Assembly (NCBI RefSeq): GCF_005080685.1
Contig: NZ_CP039371.1
Span: 4,092,001 to 4,156,000, forward strand
Reading direction: 5' to 3'
DNA: 64,000 nt
Origin: Pseudomonas putida
GTDB lineage: Bacteria > Pseudomonadota > Gammaproteobacteria > Pseudomonadales > Pseudomonadaceae
The notes under the pieces were generated by a model. It worked only from the letters and a program-made list of their open reading frames with translations. It was not told the DNA's origin and ran no database searches. Both the position numbers and the translations under genes were made by a program. Positions 44,248 through 53,640 of the stretch are shown here, one piece after another. Position 1 is the first letter of the stretch. Each line of letters starts with the position of its first letter.

Positions 44248-44331
44248 TCAGCTCGGCGGAATGGTGCCGAGCAGACCGACCAGAATCGTCAACAAAAGGA
44301 AACCACCCAAGAACAGTGCCAGCTTGCCCAT
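44248..44331 (-). CDS. 27-residue hydrophobic micro-protein
   Basis: ATG 44329-44331 to TGA 44248-44250, with AGAGG at six bases spacing. Sequence: MGKLALFLGGFLLLTILVGL, then LGTIPPS. It is one membrane helix with a conserved-looking Pro end. It is too short to be in usual gene calls. Small inner-membrane peptides of this kind occur often in Pseudomonas, but I cannot name it. The evidence is the ribosome site plus a clear helix. Confidence 0.5.
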   Translation of the reverse strand: MGKLALFLGGFLLLTILVGLLGTIPPS

Positions 44332-44676
44332 CGGAACCTCTGCGATGTAATGAGGAGATGGCACTCATTGTCCTGCCGAGGCTGATACGGTTACAGATGC
44401 AGGTTGATGGAAAAAAACCATATCAGATCGGCCGTGCTATAGATTCGGCAGGGCATTTTCAGCAGTCATTAGACCGAGCGCCGCGCGGGCGGCGCTCGAT
44501 CGACAACACACCGCAAAAACCACGGCGGGCCTTCGAGGCCATTGTATCTTTATGTGTACAAACTGCGACCTGACACACAACCAGGCAACATGCCCACGCC
44601 ATGGACACAGTGCAGATACAGCAATCTTCTTTACTGGCTGCATCAACCGCACCGATGCCCACGCAAGGAGATGCCC
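44332..44676. other. Intergenic region upstream of the exported hydrolase gene
   Basis: 345 bases. It must hold the promoters of the micro-protein gene and of the hydrolase. A GC-rich hairpin GAGCGCCG / CGGCGCTC (44476-44497) without T-run is the only clear structure. No further gene is supported. Confidence 0.5.
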
Positions 44677-45720
44677 ATGTTCGCCAGCCGCCCCGCCACC
44701 GCTCCCCGCCGCCTGACCCACGCAGCCCTGTTCGCCTGTGCCTTGCTGCCACTCGGGCTGACCGCCGCCGCCACCAGCCTGGCCGCGCAAGCGCCAGCCC
44801 AGGCGTCTGCCAGCAGCGTGGATACGTTCGGCCCGCTCAAGCACATCAAGGCTGGCGTACTGGACGTGGCCTACGTCGAGCAGGGCCCGGCCGATGGACC
44901 CGTAGTGGTCCTGCTGCATGGCTGGCCGTACGACATCCACAGCTTCCAGGAAGTCGCCCCGGCCCTGGCCGCCAAGGGCTACCGGGTGCTGGTGCCCTAT
45001 GTGCGCGGCTATGGCCAGACCCGCTTCCTGTCGGCGCAAACGCCACGCAATGCCCAGCCGACGGCGTTGGCCAGCGACCTGATCGCGTTCATGGATGCCT
45101 TGCACGTGCAGCACGCCGTGCTCGCCGGGTTTGACTGGGGTGCCCGCACCGCAGACATCGTCGCGGCGCTGTGGCCGGAGCGGGTCAAGGCGCTGGTCTC
45201 GGTCAGTGGCTATCTGATCAGCAGCCAGGAAGCTGCCAAGACCCCACTGCCGCCGAGCGCCGAGTTGCAGTGGTGGTACCAGTACTATTTCGCCACGGCC
45301 CGTGGCCAGGCCGGCTATGACGCCAACCGCCATGCCTTCGCCAAGCTCATCTGGCAGACCGCCTCGCCCAAGTGGGCATTCGACGATGCCACCTTCGAGC
45401 GCAGCGCCCAGGCGCTGGACAACCCAGATCAAGTGGCCATCACCGTGCACAACTACCGCTGGCGCCTGGGGCTGGCCCAGGGCGAAGCGCAATACGATCC
45501 GCTGGAGGCCAAGCTGGCCAAGCTGCCGAGCATCACGGTGCCGACCATTACCCTGGAAGGCGACGCCAACGGCGCCCCACATCCGCCTGCCGAGGCCTAT
45601 GCCCAGCGGTTTACCGGCAAGTATGAATACCGCTTGGTCAGCGGAGGCATCGGCCACAACCTGCCCCAGGAAGCACCGCAGGCATTCGCCAAGGCGGTAG
45701 TGGATGCCGACCATTTGTGA
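44677..45720 (+). CDS. Exported alpha/beta hydrolase (epoxide-hydrolase/dehalogenase type)
   Basis: 347 residues from ATG 44677, which has AAGGAG at six bases; an ATG six bases upstream is part of that spacing. A signal peptide with PRRLTHAALFACALLPLGLT and AAQA end is visible. The fold has the oxyanion HGWPYDIHSF, the nucleophile Asp in AGFDWGARTADI (Asp instead of Ser, as in epoxide hydrolases and haloalkane dehalogenases) and the catalytic His in GGIGHNLPQEAP. The reaction is hydrolysis of an epoxide, C-halogen bond or similar. Likely periplasmic; the substrate is unknown. Confidence 0.85.
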   Translation: MFASRPATAPRRLTHAALFACALLPLGLTAAATSLAAQAPAQASASSVDTFGPLKHIKAGVLDVAYVEQGPADGPVVVLLHGWPYDIHSFQEVAPALAAKGYRVLVPYVRGYGQTRFLSAQTPRNAQPTALASDLIAFMDALHVQHAVLAGFDWGARTADIVAALWPERVKALVSVSGYLISSQEAAKTPLPPSAELQWWYQYYFATARGQAGYDANRHAFAKLIWQTASPKWAFDDATFERSAQALDNPDQVAITVHNYRWRLGLAQGEAQYDPLEAKLAKLPSITVPTITLEGDANGAPHPPAEAYAQRFTGKYEYRLVSGGIGHNLPQEAPQAFAKAVVDADHL

Positions 45721-46019
45721 AACACAACATGTCAGCTGCCTGCGGAAATCGCCAATATGGGATCTACGCAGGCGTGGCTGGCCTGGGCACCCTTTGATTC
45801 GTTACAGACCAAGCCCGCCGAGGCGTCGTCTGCCCAGCCATCGTTTACCAACGGAAACGTGTCCTTCCTACACTTGTAGGAAACAATGACCAGAACTGTA
45901 GGCCGCAATACCCGCCCGCTCGATGCCTGTATGAAACCTCAGTTCCGACCCCAACTCCGAGCTGTTACGGTCCGCGCTTCCTACAAACGGCACGGAAGCC
46001 CACCACAAAGAGAAACATC
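45721..46019. other. Intergenic with inverted repeat
   Basis: About 300 bases without a supported gene. It contains the perfect inverted repeat TTCCTACA-CT-TGTAGGAA (45865-45882) and, 95 bases later, TTCCTACA again as half site (45979-45986). It precedes the small gene at 46020. Confidence 0.5.
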
Positions 46020-46205
46020 ATGGAACAGCTCCACTACGCAGCACGCGGGCTACAGAGGACATTGATCGACCTGCGCCGCTCTCGCGATCGCCTGCGTGAA
46101 GGCGGCGAGGAAGAAAAAGCAGCGGCTCTGGGCAAACACATCGAGCGCATCGAGCAGGTGCTAAGAGGCCTGCCTGAAGCGCTTCGGCCACCTACCTTGC
46201 AATAA
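46020..46205 (+). CDS. Small helical protein
   Basis: 61 residues, charged and helical throughout (YAARGLQRTLIDLRRSRDRL, AAALGKHIERIEQVLRGLPE), with a heptad-like pattern. It has no membrane segment. The ribosome site is AAGAGA at seven bases. No family is recognised. An inverted repeat lies about 140 bases upstream. The gene is convergent with glcC. Confidence 0.6.
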   Translation: MEQLHYAARGLQRTLIDLRRSRDRLREGGEEEKAAALGKHIERIEQVLRGLPEALRPPTLQ

Positions 46206-46219
46206 AGTCCAAGCGGCCC

Positions 46220-46999
46220 TCAGCGCCAGCCTTCCAGGCGCATGGTGGCCCGCACCAGTCGCTGCTCTTCCTGCTCGATCTCGCGCAGATTGTCGCGAAT
46301 GCTGTGGATGTGCTCTTTGGCGGCCCGCTGCGCCTGCTCCGGCAACTGCTCCATCACGGCGTGATACAGCCGTGAGTGCTGCCGGTCTATCTGGCGCTTC
46401 TGCGCGGGTCGGCAGTAGAGGTTGTTGACCGAAGCGAACACGGTGCTCAGGGTCAGGTCGCTGAGGGTTTGCAGGGTATGGACGAGTACCGGGTTGTGCG
46501 AGGCCTCGCTGATCGCCCGGTGGAATGCATGGTCCAGCCGCGCCTGCTCGCGGGGATCGTGCGATTGCGCCTCTTCGTGGGCGGCGACCATGTCGTCGAA
46601 GCGCCGCTTGATCAACAGGCGATCGACCTCGGTGGCGCGCAATGCAGCCAAACGGGCCGACTCGCCTTCGAGCAAGGCGCGCACCTCGAGCAGGTCGAAC
46701 AGCGTGCGCGGCTGCGAACTGAACAAATGCATCAGGGGCGTGGTGTTGTCGGTACGGGTCAGGTCGGCGACATAGGAGCCGCGACCGTGCTCGGTTTCCA
46801 CGATGCCCCTGCCCCTGAGAATCCTCAGCCCCTCGCGCAGTGCCGAGCGCGAACAGCCGAGCTTCTCGACCAAGCGCCGCTCGGACGGCAAGGCCTGCCC
46901 GACCTTGATGACGCCGTCGACGATCAACTTCTCGATTCGCTCGGCGACCTGGTCAGCGACCTGAACCCTTTCTTGTTTGACATGCGGCGAACTGGCCAT
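46220..46999 (-). CDS. glcC: GntR/FadR-family regulator of glycolate genes (GlcC)
   Basis: 259 residues. N-terminal winged helix (ADQVAERIEKLIVDGVIKVG, then PSERRLVEKLGCSRSALREG) and a C-terminal FCD domain (about 95-240) with RTLFDLLEVRALLEGESARL, His-containing LDHAFHRAISEASHNPVLV and QHSRLYHAV that would bind a carboxylate via metal. Divergent from glcD, which fits GlcC, the glycolate-responsive activator. LldR-type regulators look similar, but context favours GlcC. Confidence 0.88.
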   Translation of the reverse strand: MASSPHVKQERVQVADQVAERIEKLIVDGVIKVGQALPSERRLVEKLGCSRSALREGLRILRGRGIVETEHGRGSYVADLTRTDNTTPLMHLFSSQPRTLFDLLEVRALLEGESARLAALRATEVDRLLIKRRFDDMVAAHEEAQSHDPREQARLDHAFHRAISEASHNPVLVHTLQTLSDLTLSTVFASVNNLYCRPAQKRQIDRQHSRLYHAVMEQLPEQAQRAAKEHIHSIRDNLREIEQEEQRLVRATMRLEGWR

Positions 47000-47014
47000 C
47001 GAAACCTCGTGCTA

Positions 47015-47029
47015 ACTGGTAGGACCAGT
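47015..47029. promoter_or_regulatory. GlcC operator, glcC-proximal
   Basis: ACTGGTAGGACCAGT is a perfect palindrome around AGG, of the FadR-type TGGTnnnACCA pattern. It lies 15 bases from the glcC start. Confidence 0.7.
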
Positions 47030-47114
47030 CATTGATTCACCCAATACACTGAAATCGATCCTAGCCCAGCAAGCCCCCAACCATCCAGCTTTTCGCCACC
47101 GCCCGCCGACAAAG

Positions 47115-47127
47115 TGGTAGGACCAGT
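47115..47127. promoter_or_regulatory. GlcC operator, glcD-proximal
   Basis: TGGTAGGACCAGT repeats the core of the first site exactly, 98 bases away. It lies about 100 bases upstream of the glcD start. Two identical sites in a divergent promoter suggest one controls each gene or that they act together by looping. Confidence 0.7.
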
Positions 47128-47228
47128 TCGCTTACCTCTCGACGCCGCGCCGCCCAGGCCGCAGTCTCGAAAACGTTCAGCTTGGAGAGCCTCAGGCTCT
47201 TTAAACAAAAAAGACAAAAGTGAGCACT

Positions 47229-48728
47229 ATGAACATTCTCTACGACGAGCGCGTCGACGGCGCGCTGACCCGAGTGGACAAGGCGATGCTTCTCGAGCGC
47301 CTGCGCTCGGCCCTGCCCGACCTGGAGATTTTGCACACCCTCGAAGACCTGCGCCCTTATGAGTGCGACGGGCTGTCGGCCTATCGCGTGGTGCCGCTGC
47401 TGGTCGTGCTGCCAGAGCGCATCGAACAGGTTCAGGCGCTGCTCAAGATTTGCCACGCGTTGAACGTGCCCGTGGTGGCACGCGGTGCCGGCACTGGGCT
47501 GTCTGGCGGTGCGCTGCCGTTGGAGCAAGGCATCCTGCTGGTGATGGCGCGCTTCAACCGCATTCTCGAGATCAACCCCGAGGGCCGCTTCGCCCGGGTC
47601 CAGCCCGGCGTGCGCAACCTGGCCATTTCCCAAGCCGCCTCGCCCCATGGCCTGTACTACGCTCCCGATCCCTCGTCGCAGATTGCCTGTTCGATCGGCG
47701 GCAACGTGGCCGAGAACGCCGGCGGCGTGCACTGCCTGAAGTACGGGCTGACCGTGCACAACCTGCTGAAAGTGGAAATCCTCACCGTCGAAGGCGAATG
47801 CATGACCCTGGGCAGCGACGCCTTCGACGCCCCGGGCTTCGACCTGCTGGCGCTGTTCACCGGCTCCGAAGGCATGCTCGGCATCGTCACCGAGGTCACC
47901 GTCAAGCTGTTGCCCAAGCCGCAGGTCGCCCGGGTACTGCTGGCCAGCTTCGACTCGGTGGAAAAAGCCGGCCGGGCGGTGGCCGACATCATCAGCGCCG
48001 GGATCATCCCCGGTGGCCTGGAGATGATGGACAACCTGTCGATCCGCGCAGCCGAAGACTTCATCCACGCCGGGTATCCAGTGGACGCCGCGGCCATCCT
48101 GCTGTGCGAGCTCGATGGCGTGGAGGCCGACGTGCAGGACGACTGCGAGCGGGTCGACGCGGTGCTCAGGGCAGCCGGAGCCACCGACGTGCGCCTGGCC
48201 TGCGACGAGGCCGAACGGGCGCGCTTCTGGGCAGGGCGCAAGAACGCCTTCCCCGCAGTCGGGCGCATTTCTCCGGACTACTACTGCATGGATGGCACCA
48301 TTCCACGCCGGGCCCTGCCCGAGGTTCTCATCGGCATCGGCGCATTGTCGGAAGCGTTTGGCCTGCGTGTGGCCAACGTGTTCCATGCCGGCGACGGCAA
48401 CATGCATCCGCTGATCCTGTTCGATGCCAACCAGCCCGGCGAGCTGGAGCGCGCCGAAGCGCTCGGCGCGCGCATCCTCGAACTGTGCGTGGCGGTGGGC
48501 GGCAGCATCACCGGCGAGCATGGCGTGGGCCGCGAGAAGATCAACGCGATGTGCGCGCAGTTCAACAGCGACGAGCTGACCCTGTTCCACGCCGTCAAGC
48601 ACGCCTTCGATCCACAGGGCCTGCTCAACCCCGGCAAGAACATCCCGACCCTGCATCGTTGCGCCGAATTCGGCTCGATGCACGTGCACCACGGCCAACT
48701 GCCGTTCCCTGAACTGGAGCGTTTCTGA
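47229..48728 (+). CDS. glcD: Glycolate oxidase FAD subunit (GlcD)
   Basis: 499 residues from ATG 47229 (a GTG nine bases upstream is possible). The FAD-binding PCMH domain has VVARGAGTGLSGGALPLEQG and GLYYAPDPSSQIACSIGGNV; the C-terminal catalytic lobe has VANVFHAGDGNMHPLILFD and GSITGEHGVGREKINAM, the FAD-oxidase_C signatures. With GlcE and GlcF it oxidises glycolate (and D-lactate) to glyoxylate and feeds electrons to the quinone pool. First gene of glcDEFG-glcB. Confidence 0.96.
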   Translation: MNILYDERVDGALTRVDKAMLLERLRSALPDLEILHTLEDLRPYECDGLSAYRVVPLLVVLPERIEQVQALLKICHALNVPVVARGAGTGLSGGALPLEQGILLVMARFNRILEINPEGRFARVQPGVRNLAISQAASPHGLYYAPDPSSQIACSIGGNVAENAGGVHCLKYGLTVHNLLKVEILTVEGECMTLGSDAFDAPGFDLLALFTGSEGMLGIVTEVTVKLLPKPQVARVLLASFDSVEKAGRAVADIISAGIIPGGLEMMDNLSIRAAEDFIHAGYPVDAAAILLCELDGVEADVQDDCERVDAVLRAAGATDVRLACDEAERARFWAGRKNAFPAVGRISPDYYCMDGTIPRRALPEVLIGIGALSEAFGLRVANVFHAGDGNMHPLILFDANQPGELERAEALGARILELCVAVGGSITGEHGVGREKINAMCAQFNSDELTLFHAVKHAFDPQGLLNPGKNIPTLHRCAEFGSMHVHHGQLPFPELERF

Positions 48729-49780
48729 TGCGACACGATCACGACGCCAGCGTGGCGTTGCTGGAGCAGGTCAACCAGGCGCTCAACGAACGCACGCCGC
48801 TGCGCATTCAGGGTGGCAACAGCAAGGCCATGCTCGGCCGCCCGGTTCAGGGCGAGGTGCTCGACACCCGCGTGCACCGCGGCATCGTCAGCTACGACCC
48901 GACCGAACTGGTACTCACCGCCCGTGCCGGTACACCACTGGCGGAAATCGAAGCGGCGTTGCAGGCCCAAGGGCAGATGTTGCCCTTCGAACCCCCGCAC
49001 CTGGGCCCCGAGGCGACGCTCGGCGGCATGGTCGCCGCCGGCCTGTCCGGCCCACGCCGGCCATGGGCCGGCTCGACCCGCGACTACGTGCTCGGCACCC
49101 GGGTGATCACCGGTCACGGCAAGCTGCTGCGCTTTGGCGGCGAAGTGATGAAGAACGTCGCCGGCTACGACCTGTCGCGGCTGATGGCCGGCAGCTTCGG
49201 CTGCCTGGGGTTGCTGGTCGAGGTATCGCTCAAAGTGCTGCCCAAGCCGCGCGCATGCCAGAGCCTGCGCTTGCCGATGGATGCCCGCCAGGCCCTGGGC
49301 GAGCTGGCCGAGTGGGGCCAGCAGCCGATCCCGATCACTGCCGCCTGCCATGACGGCGAAGCGCTGCACCTGCGTTTGGAGGGTGGTGAAGGTTCGGTGG
49401 CATCGGCTGTCGACCGGCTCGGCGGCCAGGCGCTGGACAGTCGCTATTGGGTCGAGCTGCGCGAGCAGCGCCTGGCCTTTTTTGCTGGCGAAGAACCGCT
49501 GTGGCGCCTGTCGCTGCCGAACAACACGCAGCTCCCGACCTTGCCTGGCAGGCAGTTGCTCGATTGGGGCGGCGCCCAGCGTTGGCTGAAGTCCGACGCC
49601 CCGGCGGCAACCATTCGCGCCGCTGCGGCCCAGGCCGGTGGCCACGCGACGTTGTTCCGCCAGGACCCGGCGCCGTTCCAGCCGCTGGCCGAACCGCTGT
49701 TGCGCTACCACCGCAACCTCAAGCAGCAACTCGATCCCCAGGGCATCTTCAACCCTGGCCGTCTGTACGCCGACGTCTGA
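48728..49780 (+). CDS. glcE: Glycolate oxidase FAD-binding subunit (GlcE)
   Basis: 350 residues. It begins with a PCMH-type FAD-binding half: LRIQGGNSKAMLGRPVQGEV, LTARAGTPLAEIEAALQAQG and LPFEPPHLGPEATLGGMVAA, followed by KNVAGYDLSRLMAGSFGCLG. The catalytic lobe found in GlcD is reduced. The start codon overlaps the glcD stop codon (TGATG), indicating coupled translation. It is required for activity of the complex in E. coli. Confidence 0.95.
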   Translation: MRHDHDASVALLEQVNQALNERTPLRIQGGNSKAMLGRPVQGEVLDTRVHRGIVSYDPTELVLTARAGTPLAEIEAALQAQGQMLPFEPPHLGPEATLGGMVAAGLSGPRRPWAGSTRDYVLGTRVITGHGKLLRFGGEVMKNVAGYDLSRLMAGSFGCLGLLVEVSLKVLPKPRACQSLRLPMDARQALGELAEWGQQPIPITAACHDGEALHLRLEGGEGSVASAVDRLGGQALDSRYWVELREQRLAFFAGEEPLWRLSLPNNTQLPTLPGRQLLDWGGAQRWLKSDAPAATIRAAAAQAGGHATLFRQDPAPFQPLAEPLLRYHRNLKQQLDPQGIFNPGRLYADV

Positions 49781-49789
49781 GAGCGCGCC

Positions 49790-51007
49790 ATGCAAACCAA
49801 TCTGAGCGAATACGCCAAAAGCCTTCCTCGCGCCGAGGAAGCCGAACGCATCCTGCGCTCGTGTGTGCACTGCGGCTTCTGCACCGCCACCTGCCCGACC
49901 TACCAGTTGCTGGGCGACGAACTGGACGGCCCGCGCGGGCGCATCTACCTGATCAAGCAGGTACTCGAAGGCCAGGAGGTGACGGCCAAGACGCAACGCC
50001 ACCTGGACCGCTGCCTGACCTGCCGCAACTGCGAAACCACCTGCCCCTCGGGCGTGGAGTACCACAGCCTGCTCGATATCGGCCGCGCCGTGGTCGAGGA
50101 AAAAGTCCCGCGCCCGCTTGGCCAGCGCCTGCTGCGCGAAGGCCTGCGCAGCGTGGTGCCACGGCCTGCAGTGTTCAAGGCACTGACGCAGACCGCCAAG
50201 GCCCTGCGGCCGCTGTTGCCACAAACGCTGCAAGCCAAGCTGCCACGCCATGCGCAGCCGGCCAAGCCGCGCCCACAGCGCCAGCATGCGCGCAAGGTGC
50301 TGATGCTCGAAGGCTGCGTGCAACCGAGCCTGTCGCCCAATACCAACGCCGCAGCGGCCCGTGTGCTCGACCGCCTGGGCATTTCGGTGACCGCAGCGCG
50401 CGAGGCGGGTTGCTGCGGCGCGGTGGACTATCACCTCAACGCCCAGGACAAGGGCCTGGAGCGGGCCCGTCGCAACATCGACGCGTGGTGGCCGGCGATC
50501 GAAGCCGGGGCCGAGGCCATCGTCCAGACCGCCAGCGGCTGCGGTGCCTTCGTCCGCGACTATGGCCACCTGCTCGCCGCTGATCCGGCCTATGCCGCCA
50601 AGGCGGACAAGGTCAGTGCCCTGGCCCGCGACCTGGTCGAAGTGCTGCGCGAGGAACCCCTGGAAAGCCTCGGCGTGCACGCCGATCGGCGCCTGGCGTT
50701 CCACTGCCCGTGCACCCTGCAACATGCGCAAAAACTAGGCGGCGCCGTCGAAGGCGTGCTGGGCCGTCTAGGCTTCAGTCTCACCGCGGTGCCCGACAGC
50801 CACCTGTGCTGCGGTTCGGCCGGCACCTATTCGCTGACCCAGCCGGCGCTGTCGCTACAACTGCGGGACAACAAGCTCAACGCGCTGGAAAGCGGCAACC
50901 CGGAGGTGATCGTCACCGCCAACATCGGTTGCCAGACCCACCTCGACGGGGCTGGGCGCACGCCCGTGCGCCATTGGATCGAACTGGTGGAAGAAGCCCT
51001 CATCTAG
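49790..51007 (+). CDS. glcF: Glycolate oxidase iron-sulfur subunit (GlcF)
   Basis: 405 residues. Two 4Fe-4S motifs: CVHCGFCTATCPTYQL near residue 22 and CLTCRNCETTCPSGVEY near residue 72. Then two CCG domains with EAGCCGAVDYHL and HLCCGSAGTYS. It transfers electrons from the FAD subunits to the membrane quinone. It starts nine bases after the glcE stop. Confidence 0.96.
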   Translation: MQTNLSEYAKSLPRAEEAERILRSCVHCGFCTATCPTYQLLGDELDGPRGRIYLIKQVLEGQEVTAKTQRHLDRCLTCRNCETTCPSGVEYHSLLDIGRAVVEEKVPRPLGQRLLREGLRSVVPRPAVFKALTQTAKALRPLLPQTLQAKLPRHAQPAKPRPQRQHARKVLMLEGCVQPSLSPNTNAAAARVLDRLGISVTAAREAGCCGAVDYHLNAQDKGLERARRNIDAWWPAIEAGAEAIVQTASGCGAFVRDYGHLLAADPAYAAKADKVSALARDLVEVLREEPLESLGVHADRRLAFHCPCTLQHAQKLGGAVEGVLGRLGFSLTAVPDSHLCCGSAGTYSLTQPALSLQLRDNKLNALESGNPEVIVTANIGCQTHLDGAGRTPVRHWIELVEEALI

Positions 51008-51016
51008 GAGAAGACC

Positions 51017-51415
51017 ATGCAACGCAAAGCCGTACTGGAACAAGCCGACGTCGCCCGTATCCTCGCCGCCGCCCGCGACGAGGCGCAACGCAACCAGTGG
51101 AAAGTGACCATTGCCGTGGTCGACGATGGCGGCCACCCGCTGGCCCTGGAACGCCTCGACGGCTGCGCGCCGATCGCCGCCTACATCGCCACCGAGAAGG
51201 CCCGCAGCTCGGCCCTGGGCCGGCGTGACACCAAGGGCTACGAGGAGATGGTCAACGGTGGCCGCACGGCCTTCGTCAGCGCCCCGCTGCTGACCTCGCT
51301 CGAAGGCGGCCTGCCGGTGGTGGTCGATGGCCAGGTGATTGCCGCGGTAGGCGTGTCCGGGGTCAAGGCCGAGCAGGACGCGCAGGTGGCAGCCGCCGGT
51401 ATCGCCGCGCTCTGA
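51017..51415 (+). CDS. glcG: GlcG/HbpS-like (DUF336) protein
   Basis: 132 residues. The heme-binding protein HbpS-like fold shows in ADVARILAAARDEAQRNQWK, VTIAVVDDGGHPLALERLDG and EGGLPVVVDGQVIAAVGVSG. GlcG occurs in glc operons; its exact role is not known, perhaps cofactor or glycolate binding. It follows glcF after nine bases and precedes glcB. Confidence 0.92.
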   Translation: MQRKAVLEQADVARILAAARDEAQRNQWKVTIAVVDDGGHPLALERLDGCAPIAAYIATEKARSSALGRRDTKGYEEMVNGGRTAFVSAPLLTSLEGGLPVVVDGQVIAAVGVSGVKAEQDAQVAAAGIAAL

Positions 51416-51458
51416 GCGCGCCGGCAAGGATCAACGAATCAAGCATTAGGAGAATGAC

Positions 51459-53636
51459 ATGACCGAGCGTGTAGCGTGCCAGCGCCTGAGCGTAGCCGAC
51501 AACTTCAAGCGCTTCATCGAGGGCGAAGTCCTGCCTGGCACCGAGATCGATGCAGCGCAATTCTGGAAAGGGTTCGACGCCCTGGTGCACGACCTCGCCC
51601 CGCGTAACCGCGCGCTGCTGGCCGAACGCGACCGCCTGCAGACCGAGCTGGATGCCTGGCACCGCGCCCACCCGGGCCCTGTACAGGACATGGCGGCCTA
51701 CCAGCGCCACCTCGAAACCATCGGCTACCTGTTGCCGCAGCCCGAGCAGGTCAAGGTCGATACCCGCAACGTCGATACCGAGATCACCACCCAGGCCGGC
51801 CCGCAGCTGGTGGTGCCGGTGATGAATGCACGCTATGCGCTGAACGCCGCCAACGCTCGCTGGGGTTCGCTGTACGATGCGCTGTACGGCACCGACGCCA
51901 TCAGCGAGGCCGACGGCGTGCAGAAAGGCCCAGGCTACAACCCGGTACGTGGCGACAAGGTGATCGCCTTCGCCCGCGCCTTCCTCGATCAAGCTTTCCC
52001 CCTGCAAGGTGCCTCGCATGTCGATGCCAGCGCCTACCAGGTACTGGATGGCCAACTGCGCGTGACCCTGGGCACCGGCGAAAGCGCAAGCCTGGCGCAG
52101 CCGGAGCAGTTCCTTGGCCACCAAGGCCAGGCCTCGGCGCCCACGGCCGTGCTGTTGAAGAATCACGACCTGCACGTGGAGATCCAGATCGACCCTACCA
52201 GCGCCATCGGCAGCACCGACCGCGCCGGGGTCAAGGACCTGCTGCTCGAATCGGCACTGACCACCATCATGGATTGCGAAGACTCTGTGGCAGCCGTGGA
52301 TGCCGAAGACAAGGTCCTGGTCTATCGCAACTGGCTGGGGCTGATGAAGGGCGATCTGTCCGAAAGCGTCAGCAAGGGCGGCAAGGCCTTTACCCGTACC
52401 CTCAACCCCGACCGCAGCTACCAGGGCCGCGACGGCTCGACCCTGACCCTGCCGGGGCGTTCGCTGCTGTTCGTGCGTAACGTCGGCCACCTGATGAGCA
52501 ACCCGACGGTGCTCGATGAAAACGGCCAGGAGATCCCCGAAGGCATTCTCGATGCCGTGGTCACCAGCCTGGCCGCGCTGCACGACCTGCAACGCCGGGG
52601 CAATTCGCGTAGCGGCAGCGTGTACATCGTCAAGCCGAAGATGCACGGCCCGGCCGAAGTGGCCTTCGCCAGCGAGCTGTTCGACCGTGTCGAAGACTTG
52701 CTGGGCCTGGCTCGCAACACCTTGAAGATGGGCATCATGGACGAGGAGCGGCGCACCACCGTCAACCTCAAGGCCTGCATCGCCCAGGCAGCCCAGCGCG
52801 TGGTGTTCATCAACACCGGCTTCCTCGACCGCACCGGTGACGAGATGCACACGGCCATGGAAGCCGGGCCGATGCTGCGCAAGGGCGACATGAAGTCGAC
52901 GGCGTGGATCCAGGCCTACGAGCGCAACAACGTGTTGGTGGGCCTGAACTGTGGCCTGCGTGGCCATGCGCAGATCGGCAAGGGCATGTGGGCCATGCCC
53001 GACCTGATGGCGGCCATGCTCGAACAGAAGATCGCCCATCCCAAGGCCGGTGCCAACACCGCCTGGGTGCCCTCACCCACCGCCGCCACCCTGCACGCCC
53101 TGCACTACCACCAGGTGGACGTACGTCAGGTGCAGATCGAGCTGGAACGTGTTTCGCTGGGCGCAGAGCGCGCCAGCCTGCTGCGCGACCTGCTCACGGT
53201 GCCGGTCAGCGCCACGCGGGACTGGAGCGCCACGGATATCCAGGCCGAGTTGGACAACAACTGCCAGGGGATCCTCGGCTACGTGGTGCGTTGGGTCGAA
53301 CAGGGCGTCGGTTGCTCGAAGGTGCCGGACATTCATGACGTCGGCCTGATGGAGGACCGCGCAACCCTGCGGATCTCGGCGCAGCACATCGCCAACTGGC
53401 TGCACCACGGGGTGGTCAGCAGCGAGCAGGTGCGCGCGACCTTGGCGCGCATGGCCCAGGTGGTGGACGGGCAAAACGCCGGGGACCCTGCGTACCGGGC
53501 GATGGCGGCGGATCTGGAAGGGTCGTATGCCTTCAGGGCGGCCAGTGACCTGGTGTTCAAGGGGCGGGAGCAGCCTAGCGGGTATACCGAGCCGTTGCTG
53601 CATGCATGGCGGTTGAAGTTCAAGCAGGGGTCGTGA
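51459..53636 (+). CDS. glcB: Malate synthase G (GlcB)
   Basis: 725 residues, the length of isoform G. Signature: [23 protein letters not shown]…, with the catalytic acid, plus [20 protein letters not shown] and [20 protein letters not shown] in the C-terminal part. It condenses glyoxylate with acetyl-CoA to malate. As the last gene of the glc operon it consumes the glyoxylate made by GlcDEF. A REP array follows the stop codon directly. Confidence 0.97.
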   Translation: MTERVACQRLSVADNFKRFIEGEVLPGTEIDAAQFWKGFDALVHDLAPRNRALLAERDRLQTELDAWHRAHPGPVQDMAAYQRHLETIGYLLPQPEQVKVDTRNVDTEITTQAGPQLVVPVMNARYALNAANARWGSLYDALYGTDAISEADGVQKGPGYNPVRGDKVIAFARAFLDQAFPLQGASHVDASAYQVLDGQLRVTLGTGESASLAQPEQFLGHQGQASAPTAVLLKNHDLHVEIQIDPTSAIGSTDRAGVKDLLLESALTTIMDCEDSVAAVDAEDKVLVYRNWLGLMKGDLSESVSKGGKAFTRTLNPDRSYQGRDGSTLTLPGRSLLFVRNVGHLMSNPTVLDENGQEIPEGILDAVVTSLAALHDLQRRGNSRSGSVYIVKPKMHGPAEVAFASELFDRVEDLLGLARNTLKMGIMDEERRTTVNLKACIAQAAQRVVFINTGFLDRTGDEMHTAMEAGPMLRKGDMKSTAWIQAYERNNVLVGLNCGLRGHAQIGKGMWAMPDLMAAMLEQKIAHPKAGANTAWVPSPTAATLHALHYHQVDVRQVQIELERVSLGAERASLLRDLLTVPVSATRDWSATDIQAELDNNCQGILGYVVRWVEQGVGCSKVPDIHDVGLMEDRATLRISAQHIANWLHHGVVSSEQVRATLARMAQVVDGQNAGDPAYRAMAADLEGSYAFRAASDLVFKGREQPSGYTEPLLHAWRLKFKQGS

Positions 53637-53640
53637 TCGG

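Noticed and set aside
48281..50731. 816-codon open frame on the minus strand opposite glcD/glcE/glcF
   Set aside because: It is a shadow of GC-rich coding DNA: the plus-strand genes have full family motifs, while the reverse frame has biased composition and no domain.
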